NCBI GenBank assembly: GCA_017745235.1
Contig: JAGHZU010000005.1
Span: 1 to 64,000 of the forward strand
Origin: Caulobacter sp.
Lineage (GTDB): Bacteria > Pseudomonadota > Alphaproteobacteria > Caulobacterales > Caulobacteraceae
Length of the DNA: 64,000 bases
Direction of reading: 5' to 3'
In this document: in pieces, positions 51,994 through 60,227 of the stretch
How positions within the stretch are numbered: position 1 is the first letter of the stretch
How the letters are laid out: each line of letters begins with the position of its first letter
Notes under the pieces: model-generated
The model's input: the letters and a program-made list of their open reading frames with translations, nothing else
The model's database searches: none
Told to the model about the DNA's origin: nothing
Translations under genes and position numbers: made by a program

Positions 51994-52019
51994 GTTAGGT
52001 AGCCGCTCCAACGCGTCAA
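51994..52019 (-). promoter_or_regulatory. Candidate promoter of hsp20
   Basis: On the minus strand TTGACGC (52013-52019) is followed after 9 bp by GCTACCTAAC (51994-52003), close to the sigma73 pattern. A heat-shock sigma site was not found by eye. Confidence 0.35.
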
Positions 52020-52373
52020 GAACCCAACGTCGCAAATTTATCGCTCGATGAGATGGAGCCAATTCGACGCGCCTGCCCTACCCGGCCCGCATACCCATTG
52101 CCTGCGTCAGCACCTTCGACCCGCCGCGATCTGGCTGGCGTAACGGCGCGCACACTTGAGCGGCATGCAGAAGGGATCCGCAAACTTGTCGGAGCTTTTC
52201 GAGCCATTTCCCCAACCCTCAGGCGATTGAGAACCGAGAATCAGGACTTCGGAACGCCGCCACCTTCCAGCTTCAGACGCGACAATGGCTCAATTTTTCG
52301 AAGCACTGGACTGGAGCTCCGAGCAAGAGACCCGAAAAAGAAGCTCACACCCGTGACAAACCGCGCTAGTTAT

Positions 52374-52384
52374 TTGTAGGAGTA
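52374..52384. promoter_or_regulatory. GntR/FadR-type operator candidate
   Basis: TTGTAGGAGTA, one mismatch from TNGTNNNACNA. The 18 bp at 52370-52387 (TTATTTGTAGGAGTAAAA) are identical to the minus strand of 7466-7483. It lies 48 bp before the GH31 start. Confidence 0.6.
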
Positions 52385-52431
52385 AAAACGGACGTAAACG
52401 AGACGCCGGCGTTGGGGAGTGGAGTGCGGCT

Positions 52432-55404
52432 ATGAAGCGAGCCAGAGAGGCGACCTCGTTGGCGGGATTTGCGCCGGGGCGCCTGATCCTAAGCGGCCTA
52501 GCCGCGGCCTGCGTTCTGGTTTCCGCCGCCCACGCTGAAGCAGGGACGGATACATCAGCGCCTGCGGGGCTGGACGTAAATGGCCACCTTCAGGCCGCCT
52601 TCGCCTCGCCCAACCAGACATTCGCCCATGTGAGGCTCCGCAACGGCGTTCAGATACAGCTGGCCGGCGTGACGAAGAACATTGTGTTCTACGCGCCGGA
52701 CACTGTCCGAGTGAACGCCACGCTCGGCAAAAACTATTGGACTGCGCCCAGCCTGGTCGTGCCGGCCGCGCCGAGCCCGGTCGCCTTCTCGATGACGGAC
52801 ACGGCGACCGCGCTGATCGTGACGACGGCGAAGCTGCGCATTGAAATCAGCAAAACGACGGGCGCGCTTCGCTTCCTGGATCCCAGCGGCAAACTCTACA
52901 CCGAAGAGAAGAACCAGGAGCCGCAGCGCCTCAAGCCGGTGACGATCTCGGGCGCGCCCAGTTACGAGGCCGTCAACAGCTTCGTGCTTCGCCCCGACGA
53001 AGCCATCTACGGCTTCGGCTTCACGGGCGACGACACCAGCAATCGACGCGGCAAGGACCTGCTGCTGGTCCAGACCAATGTCGGCATCATCATTCCGGTG
53101 ATGATGTCCTCGCGGCGTTATGGCGTCCTGTGGGACACCTACTCGCAAATGCGTTTCAAGGACGAGGCGGGCGACGCCTCGCTTTGGGCCGAAAGCGCCC
53201 CGGGGGGCGTCGACTACTACTTCATGGCCGGGGAGACGCCCGACGACGTGGTCGGCGCCTATCGCGCCCTCACCGGCGATGCGCCCATGTATCCGAAGCA
53301 GGCGTTCGGCCTCTTCATGAGCAAGGAGCGCTACAAGACCCAGGATCAGTTGCTCGAGGTCGCGCGGACCTTCCGCAAGGATCGCTTCCCGCTCGATTAC
53401 ATCGTCCAGGATTGGCAATACTGGGGATCGGACAAGGACGGCAGTTGGAGCGGGATGATCTGGGACCCGGCCCGCTACCCCGATCCCGTGGGCATGACCC
53501 GCCAGCTTCACGACATGAATCTCAAGCTGATGGTGTCGATCTGGCCGTCCATCGGAAACGACACTGCCCTCGCGCACGAGCTGGACAGCCACGGATTGCG
53601 GTTCGAGCCGCTGCACTGGATTTCGAAACATGCCCGCGTCTACGACGCCTACAGCCCGATCGGCCGGCAGATCTACTTCAAGCACATCAAGTCCGGCCTG
53701 CTCGACAAGGGCGTGGACGCACTCTGGATGGACGGCACCGAGATCGAGGTGAGCAGCGCCATGTGGAACGCGATCGACAACATTCGCGACACCAAGGCGC
53801 TCGGCTCGAACGCCCTGGGCGACTTCACGCGTTACCTCAATCCCTATTCGCTGATGACCACCCAGGGAACCTATGACGGCCAGCGCGCGACCAGCGACAA
53901 GCGGGTCTTCACGCTGACCCGATCAGCCTGGGCGGGCGCGCAACGCACGGCGGCGGCGTCATGGAGCGGCGACATCTTCTCCAGCTGGAAGACGCTCAAG
54001 CAACAGATCGCCGGCGGGGTCGACGTCACGGTCACCGGCAATCCATATTGGACCCAAGACACTGGAGGCTTCTTCGTCACCGAATTTCCCGGCGGCGAGC
54101 AGAATGCGGAATGGCGCGAACTCTATGCGCGCTGGATGCAGTTTGCGGCCTTCAACCCCATCATGCGTATCCACGGCACCAGCGTCGAACGCGAGCCCTA
54201 TCTGTTCAAGACGCTGGATCCGGCGGTGTACGCTTCGTTGTCCGACAGCGTGCGCCTGCGCTATCGCCTCCTGCCCTATATCTATGGGCTGAGCTGGAAG
54301 GTCACATCGGACCATTACACGCTGATGCGGCCGTTGATGATGGACTTCCCGGATGACCGGGCGACGGACAACATCGACGACAGCTTCATGTTCGGGCCCT
54401 CGTTCCTCGTTCATCCGGTCACCCGGGCGATGTACAACGTCAGCCCGCCCCCAGCGACGACGATCCCCAGCCAATATCTGCGCACTTCCGACGGGAAGAC
54501 CGGCCTGACGGTGCAGTATTTCGAGGGCGCGAACTTCGAAATTCCGAAAGGCAAGCTGGTCGACGAGAAGATCGACCACACCTGGCCCAGCCCGCCGCTG
54601 GCCGAGATCCCCGGCGGGCTCGCCAAGCTCGAAGATTTCTCGGCGCGTTGGGAGGGCGCGATCGTCGCGCCTGAGGAGGGCGAATATGAGATCGGCGTGG
54701 CCGGCGACGACGGCATGCGTCTCTTCCTCGACGGCGAAAAGGTGGTGGACGACTGGACGGCCGGCGCGGAGCGTTACCACGGCGTCAAGCGCAGGCTGAA
54801 GCGAGGGGAAAGCCTGCCAGTGCGCATCGACTATTATCAAGGCGGCGGCGACCGCAGCCTGCGTCTGACCTGGCGGCGGCCCGCCGATCTGCAGGCCGCC
54901 GCCAAGCTGGCCGAGGCGGCCAGGGACTTCACCGTGAGCACTTATCTGCCCGGGGGCGCGGACTGGTACGACTTCTGGACCAACGAGCGTCTCGTCGGCG
55001 GCAAGACCGTGTCACGCCAGGCGCCGCTCGACATCTTGCCGCTCTACGTTCGCGCTGGCTCCATCGTGCCGATGGGCCCAGAGGTCCAGTTCGCGACCGA
55101 ACGTCCCGAGGCGCCCTACGAAATCCGCATCTATCCCGGCGCCGACGCCCGGTTCACGATCTACGAGGACGACAACGAGACCTACGCCTACGAAAAGGGC
55201 GAACGCGCCACGTACGATCTGACCTGGAACGATCAGGCGCGCACCCTGACCGTCGGTCCTCGGCACGGGTCGTTTCCGGGCATGATCCACCAGCGCCAAC
55301 TGAATGTCGTCCTGGTCACGCCCAGCCTGGGTGCGGGAATGCAGAGCGCTCCGGCCGGCCGCCAGATCCTCTATGACGGCAAGCCGAAGGTCGTGAAGTT
55401 CTAG
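52432..55404 (+). CDS. Secreted GH31 alpha-xylosidase with PA14 domain
   Basis: A 990-residue GH31 enzyme. The signal peptide ends near AHAEA (about residue 37). The N-terminal sandwich ends in RPDEAIYGFGFTGDD; the barrel has the nucleophile D434 (LWMDGTEIE) and acid/base D514 (WSGDIFSSW). A PA14 domain lies at about 690-815 (VQYFEGANFEIP to RLTWRRP), as in the xyloglucan alpha-xylosidase Xyl31A of Cellvibrio japonicus. The end (PLYVRAGSIVPMGPEVQ, YEDDNETYAYEKG) is the usual GH31 C-terminal sandwich. It would cut alpha-1,6-xylose from xyloglucan oligosaccharides. GGGAGTGGAG precedes the ATG. It leads a set with GH62 and GH27. Confidence 0.92.
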   Translation: MKRAREATSLAGFAPGRLILSGLAAACVLVSAAHAEAGTDTSAPAGLDVNGHLQAAFASPNQTFAHVRLRNGVQIQLAGVTKNIVFYAPDTVRVNATLGKNYWTAPSLVVPAAPSPVAFSMTDTATALIVTTAKLRIEISKTTGALRFLDPSGKLYTEEKNQEPQRLKPVTISGAPSYEAVNSFVLRPDEAIYGFGFTGDDTSNRRGKDLLLVQTNVGIIIPVMMSSRRYGVLWDTYSQMRFKDEAGDASLWAESAPGGVDYYFMAGETPDDVVGAYRALTGDAPMYPKQAFGLFMSKERYKTQDQLLEVARTFRKDRFPLDYIVQDWQYWGSDKDGSWSGMIWDPARYPDPVGMTRQLHDMNLKLMVSIWPSIGNDTALAHELDSHGLRFEPLHWISKHARVYDAYSPIGRQIYFKHIKSGLLDKGVDALWMDGTEIEVSSAMWNAIDNIRDTKALGSNALGDFTRYLNPYSLMTTQGTYDGQRATSDKRVFTLTRSAWAGAQRTAAASWSGDIFSSWKTLKQQIAGGVDVTVTGNPYWTQDTGGFFVTEFPGGEQNAEWRELYARWMQFAAFNPIMRIHGTSVEREPYLFKTLDPAVYASLSDSVRLRYRLLPYIYGLSWKVTSDHYTLMRPLMMDFPDDRATDNIDDSFMFGPSFLVHPVTRAMYNVSPPPATTIPSQYLRTSDGKTGLTVQYFEGANFEIPKGKLVDEKIDHTWPSPPLAEIPGGLAKLEDFSARWEGAIVAPEEGEYEIGVAGDDGMRLFLDGEKVVDDWTAGAERYHGVKRRLKRGESLPVRIDYYQGGGDRSLRLTWRRPADLQAAAKLAEAARDFTVSTYLPGGADWYDFWTNERLVGGKTVSRQAPLDILPLYVRAGSIVPMGPEVQFATERPEAPYEIRIYPGADARFTIYEDDNETYAYEKGERATYDLTWNDQARTLTVGPRHGSFPGMIHQRQLNVVLVTPSLGAGMQSAPAGRQILYDGKPKVVKF

Positions 55405-55527
55405 GCCGCGCCCGGAGCTTGCCCGGAGCTCCGCATTGATCGGGGGCTGGTCGGAGGCGCTGGCAAGCGTCGAACCGAACTCCTGAACCCCATCAGACCC
55501 ACTTTCGATTTCAACAGGACTGACCTC

Positions 55528-56604
55528 ATGGCGATCACCAGACACCGGATCATGACCTGCGTCGCGGCCGCCGTTCTCGGCGCGGTCTTCACGGCCGGGG
55601 CCACGGAGGCCGTTGCGGGCGTGGGGGCGCGCTTCCAATGGCGTTCATCCGCGCCGCTGATCACGCCTTCCGCCGAGGGCGCGCAGACCTATTCAGGCCT
55701 CAAGGATCCCTCGGTCGTCTATTTCAATGGCGCGTATCATGTCTTCATGACCACGGCCTCTCCCGACGGGGGATGGCACATGGCCTACACCCGCTTTACG
55801 GACTGGTCCGAAGCGCCGAAAGCTAAGATCGTCAGCCTGAAACAATCCGGTATCGGCCCCGGATATCGCGCGGCGCCGCAGGTCTTCTACTTCGCGCCGC
55901 AAAAGCTCTGGTACATGGTCTATCAGAGCGGACCGCCCGTCTATTCGACGACCGCGAACATCGAAGACCCGATGTCCTGGAGCGCACCGAAGCCATTCTT
56001 TTCGGAAACGCCGGCGATCATCAAGGCCTCTGGCCAGGACGCCTGGCTCGATTTCTGGGTCATCTGCGACGACAAAAACTGCCACCTCTTCAACACCGGC
56101 GACAACGGCTATCTCTATCGTTCACAGACGCCGATTGGCCAGTTTCCCAAAGGTTTCACGGACACCAAGATCGTCTTGAGCGGTCGTCGCGACGACGTCT
56201 TCGAAGCCAGCATGCATTACAAGGTCGCCGGCGCGAACACCTACCTCACCCTGGTCGAGGCGATCGGGCCGCAGGGCCGCTATTTCCGCGCCTGGACCAG
56301 CGACAAGCTTGACGGGGCCTGGCGGCCGCTTGCCGACAGCGCCTCGGCTTCGTTCGCGGGGGCGGACAATGTCACCTTCGACGGGCCCACCTGGTCCGAA
56401 GGCGTCTCGCATGGCGAACTCGTCCGCGCCGGCCATGACCAGACGCTGACCATCGATCCCTGCAAGCCTTTGCAGTTCTTGTACCAGGGCCTGACGTCCC
56501 ACGCGCCCGGCACGGAATATGTCCAGCTGCCCTATCACCTTGGCCTTCTGACCGCGACCGGATCCGACCCTATCAGCCGGATGTGTCCGCGATCGCGCAA
56601 ATGA
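55528..56604 (+). CDS. Secreted GH62 alpha-L-arabinofuranosidase
   Basis: A 358-residue GH62 enzyme, a family nearly restricted to arabinofuranosidases acting on arabinoxylan. The signal peptide ends near AVAGVG (about residue 33). The five-bladed propeller begins at FQWRSSAPLITP; the base is D60 (LKDPSVVYFNGAYHVF) and the acid E226 (VFEASMHYKV). WLDFWVICDDKNCHLFNTGDNGYLYRSQTPIG is a family block. There is no extra binding module. It is 123 bp after GH31 and 79 bp before GH27. The presence of GH62 argues for arabinoxylan, not only xyloglucan, as a substrate. Confidence 0.93.
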   Translation: MAITRHRIMTCVAAAVLGAVFTAGATEAVAGVGARFQWRSSAPLITPSAEGAQTYSGLKDPSVVYFNGAYHVFMTTASPDGGWHMAYTRFTDWSEAPKAKIVSLKQSGIGPGYRAAPQVFYFAPQKLWYMVYQSGPPVYSTTANIEDPMSWSAPKPFFSETPAIIKASGQDAWLDFWVICDDKNCHLFNTGDNGYLYRSQTPIGQFPKGFTDTKIVLSGRRDDVFEASMHYKVAGANTYLTLVEAIGPQGRYFRAWTSDKLDGAWRPLADSASASFAGADNVTFDGPTWSEGVSHGELVRAGHDQTLTIDPCKPLQFLYQGLTSHAPGTEYVQLPYHLGLLTATGSDPISRMCPRSRK

Positions 56605-56683
56605 CGCCCCTCATCGAACAGACCCTTGGTCTGTCGAGGCCCCTGGCCATCCTCATCAAATCCGAACTTCGGAGAACGCCTTC

Positions 56684-58039
56684 ATGACCGCCAAACTCAG
56701 CCGTCGCGGCCTCCTGGGCGCCTCGGCGGCCCTCACGGCCGCCCTTCCCGTCGCCGCCGCGCCCAAGAAGCCAACGCCGCAGAAGAAGCCGCTGCTGGCC
56801 CCCACCCCGCCGATGGGCTGGAACAGCTGGAACAGCTTCGCCACGACGATCACCGAAGCCCAGACCCTGGAGCAGGCGGAGATCATGGCCCGTGAGCTGC
56901 GACCGGCCGGTTACGACATCCTGACCGTCGACATCCAATGGTACGAGCCCGGCGCCAATAGCTACACATACGCCGCCAAGCCCGTACCGACCCTGGACGA
57001 ACACGGCCGCCTGCTCCCCGCCCCCAACCGCTTCCCGTCCAGCGTCGGCGGCAAGGGCTTCAAGCCGCTGGCCGACAAGATCCACAGCCACGGCCTGCGC
57101 TTCGGCGTCCACCTGATGCGCGGTGCGCCGCGCCTGGCGGTCGAGCGCGGCCTGACGGTCCTGGGTACGAACATCAGCCTGGCGGACATCGTCGACAAGC
57201 GCAGTATCTGCCCGTGGAACCCCGACATGTACGGGGTGGACATGACCAAGCCCGGCGCCCAGGCCTATTACGACAGCGTCTTCGCCTTGCTGGCGTCATG
57301 GGGCGTGGACTTCGTCAAGGTCGACGACCTTTCGCGCCCCTACGACGCCCACGCGGCCGAGATCGAGGCGATCCACCGCGCCATCGGCCGCACCGGACGG
57401 CCCATCATCCTTTCCATGTCCCCAGGTGAAACCCCGGTCGTGCGCGGGGCCCACGCCAAGGCGCACGCCCAGATGTGGCGCATCTCCGACGACTTCTGGG
57501 ACGAGTGGAACCTGCTCGACGCCCAGTTCACGCGGCTGGAGAACTGGTCGCCCTATATCGGCGACGGCGGCTGGCCGGACGCCGACATGCTGCCGCTGGG
57601 GCGCCTGGCCTTGGGCGAACGCGACACCAAGTTCACGCCCGATGAACAGCGCACCCTGATGACCCTGTGGTCGATCGCCCGCTCGCCGCTGATCATGGGC
57701 GGCGACCTGAGGCACCTGGATGCTCCGACCAAGGCGCTGCTGACCAATCCCGAAGTCATCGCGATCAACCAGGCCTCGAGCGGCAACCGCCCGCATTTCA
57801 TCGAGGACGGCATGCGCATCTGGACCGCGAAGGCGACCAACGGCGACAGCTACCTCGCCCTCTTCAACACCGGCGACAAGCCGCGCGAGATTGGCGTGAC
57901 CCTGAAGACCGTCGGTCTGCCAGCCTCAGTCGCAGTGCGCGATCTGTGGAGCCGCAGCGACGCGGGCCGAGCGACGGGGCGCTTCGCCGTCCAGCTGCCG
58001 CGGCATGGCGCGGGCCTGTATCGCCTCGCAGCAGGGTGA
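56684..58039 (+). CDS. GH27 alpha-galactosidase / beta-L-arabinopyranosidase
   Basis: A 451-residue GH27 retaining enzyme with a Tat-like signal (SRRGLLGASAALTAALPVAAA). TPPMGWNSWNSFATTITE is the family start. The nucleophile is D214 (FVKVDDLS) and the acid/base D269 (RISDDFWDEW). PDADMLPLGRLALG and ARSPLIMGGDLRHLD complete the barrel, and a short antiparallel beta-domain ends the protein. GH27 members remove alpha-D-galactose or beta-L-arabinopyranose; the RHxDDL-type acid region does not settle which. It is the last gene of the GH31-GH62-GH27 run, followed by a hairpin. Confidence 0.9.
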   Translation: MTAKLSRRGLLGASAALTAALPVAAAPKKPTPQKKPLLAPTPPMGWNSWNSFATTITEAQTLEQAEIMARELRPAGYDILTVDIQWYEPGANSYTYAAKPVPTLDEHGRLLPAPNRFPSSVGGKGFKPLADKIHSHGLRFGVHLMRGAPRLAVERGLTVLGTNISLADIVDKRSICPWNPDMYGVDMTKPGAQAYYDSVFALLASWGVDFVKVDDLSRPYDAHAAEIEAIHRAIGRTGRPIILSMSPGETPVVRGAHAKAHAQMWRISDDFWDEWNLLDAQFTRLENWSPYIGDGGWPDADMLPLGRLALGERDTKFTPDEQRTLMTLWSIARSPLIMGGDLRHLDAPTKALLTNPEVIAINQASSGNRPHFIEDGMRIWTAKATNGDSYLALFNTGDKPREIGVTLKTVGLPASVAVRDLWSRSDAGRATGRFAVQLPRHGAGLYRLAAG

Positions 58040-58053
58040 AGTCATGAGAGAAC

Positions 58054-58078
58054 CTCCCGCCGGCAATGCCGGCGGGAG
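58054..58078. terminator. Hairpin between convergent GH27 and SGNH genes
   Basis: CTCCCGCCGGC (58054-58064) and GCCGGCGGGAG (58068-58078) pair perfectly around AAT, at the meeting point of convergent genes. No U-tract. Confidence 0.65.
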
Positions 58079-58084
58079 CGATCC

Positions 58085-60139
58085 TCAGCGCACTTCCTTC
58101 GCGAACGGGGACGCCGGAAGGTCGGCCGCGTCGAAGAGGTTGAGGAAGGGCGCATCCGCCCAGCCGAAACGCACCGATTTCGCTTCCGCGCCGCCCTCCC
58201 CCGGGAGAACGATCGAGCTGCCCTCAACGTGCGCGCTGGCGAAACGGCACGACGCCGCGCACACTTCGAAGCCCAATACGTCCTTACCTCCGTAGGCGCG
58301 GAGGCCGCCATTGACGCCCGAGAAATCCACGACCAGATCGGCGCCGCGACGATAAACCCGCTCGGGTCGCGGCCCCAGTTTCAGGGCCTCGCCATAGGCC
58401 ACCTTGCGCGCGGCAAGCGCCAGCCTGAGGCCGACCTGGCGCTTCTGCGTCGGATGAATGTCGAAGCGGTCGCCGACATCGTTGCTGACCGCCATGCCCA
58501 CATGGGTATCATCCTGCTCGAGGCGGCGTTGGACATCCCGAACCTCGGCCCAGGTCGACGGTTGGGGAGTGTCTTGCGGCGAGCCGAAAGCGCTCAGCTG
58601 AACCACGAGGAACGGCAGATCCGGCGCGTGAAATTGGGTCCTCCAATCCTTCACCAAAGCCGGGAGAAGCTTGGCATAGAGCGTTGGATCGCCCGTATTC
58701 GCTTCCCCCTGATACCAGGCGACGCCCTTCAGGGTGTAGGGCGCGAGTGGAGCAATCATTCCATTGTAGAGCACGGAGGGCCCGCCGGCTTCCGCCCAGG
58801 GCGCGGAGGGCGCCGGGCCGAGAGTTCTGATGTCGGCGCCGATATGATACCGCCACTCCGACGGCAGGGTTACGCGCGCTCCGGTGTCTAGCGTCAGGAC
58901 GCGCTCAGCAGGCGCTCCATGCAGGCCACCGCCTCCTCCGCTATCGAGAACACGCACAGCGATGACATTGGCGCCGGCCTTCAGCACGCCTTTGGGCAGG
59001 GCGTAATGCCGTGGCAGATTCCACCCGTCCGTCGCGCCGACCCACCTGCCGTTCACCCAGGTCGTGTCGGAGTCGTCCACCGGACCTAGATCGATTGCTG
59101 CGGCGTGCGCTGCCTGGTCGGCGGTCAAGACGACCGTCTGACGATACCAGACGACGCCATCGAACGCCTTCAAGGCCTCGACGCCGCTGTTTTCCCAAAC
59201 GCCGGCAGGTACTAGAGTAGGCCAAGCCGTGTCGGCAGATCCTTTCCCCGACCACCGAGCGGTTTGCGAGAAATCGGGATCATGGCTGCGCCACCAGGTG
59301 TCCGTATAGTTCTTCACATAGGACAGCGCGCCTTGGGGATCTGTTCGGTACAGATCCATCAGCTTCAAGGTTTCGCTCATTTCGCCGATGGCGTTCAGGC
59401 CCTCTCGGCTGGTCCACAGCTGGGCCGCCGTGCCTCCCCAAGACGCATGGATCATTCCTTGAGGTACGTGCAGCGTGTTGGCGAGCTGCCGCGCCATGAA
59501 ATAGCAGACTGCGGACGTGTCGGCCGCCGCGGTTGGCGACGACACCTGCCAGCGCGTCGGCTTGGCGAAGCCGCTGACCGGTGTCGGCTGCGAGTTGCGC
59601 GGCACGTCGAAGATGCGCAGTTCCGGAGCGGTCGCGCCGGCGACCTCCGCGCCTCCATTGGTCGCAGCCTTGAGCTGAAACTCCATGTTCGACTGGCCGG
59701 AACACAGCCAGACATCCCCGACCAGAATGTCATTCAAGGCCTGCGTGTGGCCCTCCGAGTCCTTTAGCGTCAGGACGTAAGGACCGCCCGCGCCTTGCTG
59801 CGGAAGCGTCAGCGAAAATGCGCCCGACGCATCCGCCTGTCCGTTGGCGCTTGCGACGACCTTGCCGTCAGCGGAGAGGGTCAAGTTCACCGTCGAATTC
59901 GGACCAGCGTGACCCCAGACGGCGACCGGCTTGTCTCGCTGAACCACGGCATGGTCCGTGAAGATGGGCGCCAGTCCGAACGCGGGCTGCGCATGGGCGC
60001 CCGATACGCCGGCCAGCGCCAAAATGATCCCGAACAGCCCGGCTTGGGCGAGCGTTCTGGCCGTGGCGTCCACGTCGGTTTTCGACGCGTCCGCCAAGAC
60101 CGAAGGCGACTTTGCGCGATCGCGGCGTGAAAGGCTCAT
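58085..60139 (-). CDS. SGNH acetylesterase (sialate-O-acetylesterase-like)
   Basis: A 684-residue SASA-type esterase. CSGQSNMEFQL has the catalytic Ser; WYQGEANTGD and the late FDIHPTQKRQVG hold later blocks and the His. A galactose-binding-like insert lies around 315-410 (VVWYRQTVVLTADQAAHAAAIDLGPVDDSDTTWVNG). It resembles the protein at 47517 and probably deacetylates hemicellulose. The N-terminus is odd: a Tat-like MSLSRRDRAKSPSVL stretch, then a polar segment, then a normal Sec-type core (LFGIILALAGVSGAHAQ, about 38-54). The ATG at 60139 follows GGAG. It is last in the GH29 - esterase - GH27 - SGNH run. Confidence 0.83.
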   Translation of the reverse strand: MSLSRRDRAKSPSVLADASKTDVDATARTLAQAGLFGIILALAGVSGAHAQPAFGLAPIFTDHAVVQRDKPVAVWGHAGPNSTVNLTLSADGKVVASANGQADASGAFSLTLPQQGAGGPYVLTLKDSEGHTQALNDILVGDVWLCSGQSNMEFQLKAATNGGAEVAGATAPELRIFDVPRNSQPTPVSGFAKPTRWQVSSPTAAADTSAVCYFMARQLANTLHVPQGMIHASWGGTAAQLWTSREGLNAIGEMSETLKLMDLYRTDPQGALSYVKNYTDTWWRSHDPDFSQTARWSGKGSADTAWPTLVPAGVWENSGVEALKAFDGVVWYRQTVVLTADQAAHAAAIDLGPVDDSDTTWVNGRWVGATDGWNLPRHYALPKGVLKAGANVIAVRVLDSGGGGGLHGAPAERVLTLDTGARVTLPSEWRYHIGADIRTLGPAPSAPWAEAGGPSVLYNGMIAPLAPYTLKGVAWYQGEANTGDPTLYAKLLPALVKDWRTQFHAPDLPFLVVQLSAFGSPQDTPQPSTWAEVRDVQRRLEQDDTHVGMAVSNDVGDRFDIHPTQKRQVGLRLALAARKVAYGEALKLGPRPERVYRRGADLVVDFSGVNGGLRAYGGKDVLGFEVCAASCRFASAHVEGSSIVLPGEGGAEAKSVRFGWADAPFLNLFDAADLPASPFAKEVR

Positions 60140-60227
60140 GGAGGCTCCAATATTGATCAAACCGGCGACACGCCTTGGGGGCGTGCGCCGGCCAGTCCGA
60201 CGACAACGTCGCCGGCGGGGATATGCT

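Larger units (their letters stand above)
51895..52431. other. Divergent intergenic region hsp20 / GH31
   Basis: 537 bp between hsp20 and the GH31 gene. It holds the possible hsp20 promoter and, near its right end, a GntR-type site. No further gene, RNA or clear LacI-type site is visible. Confidence 0.6.
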
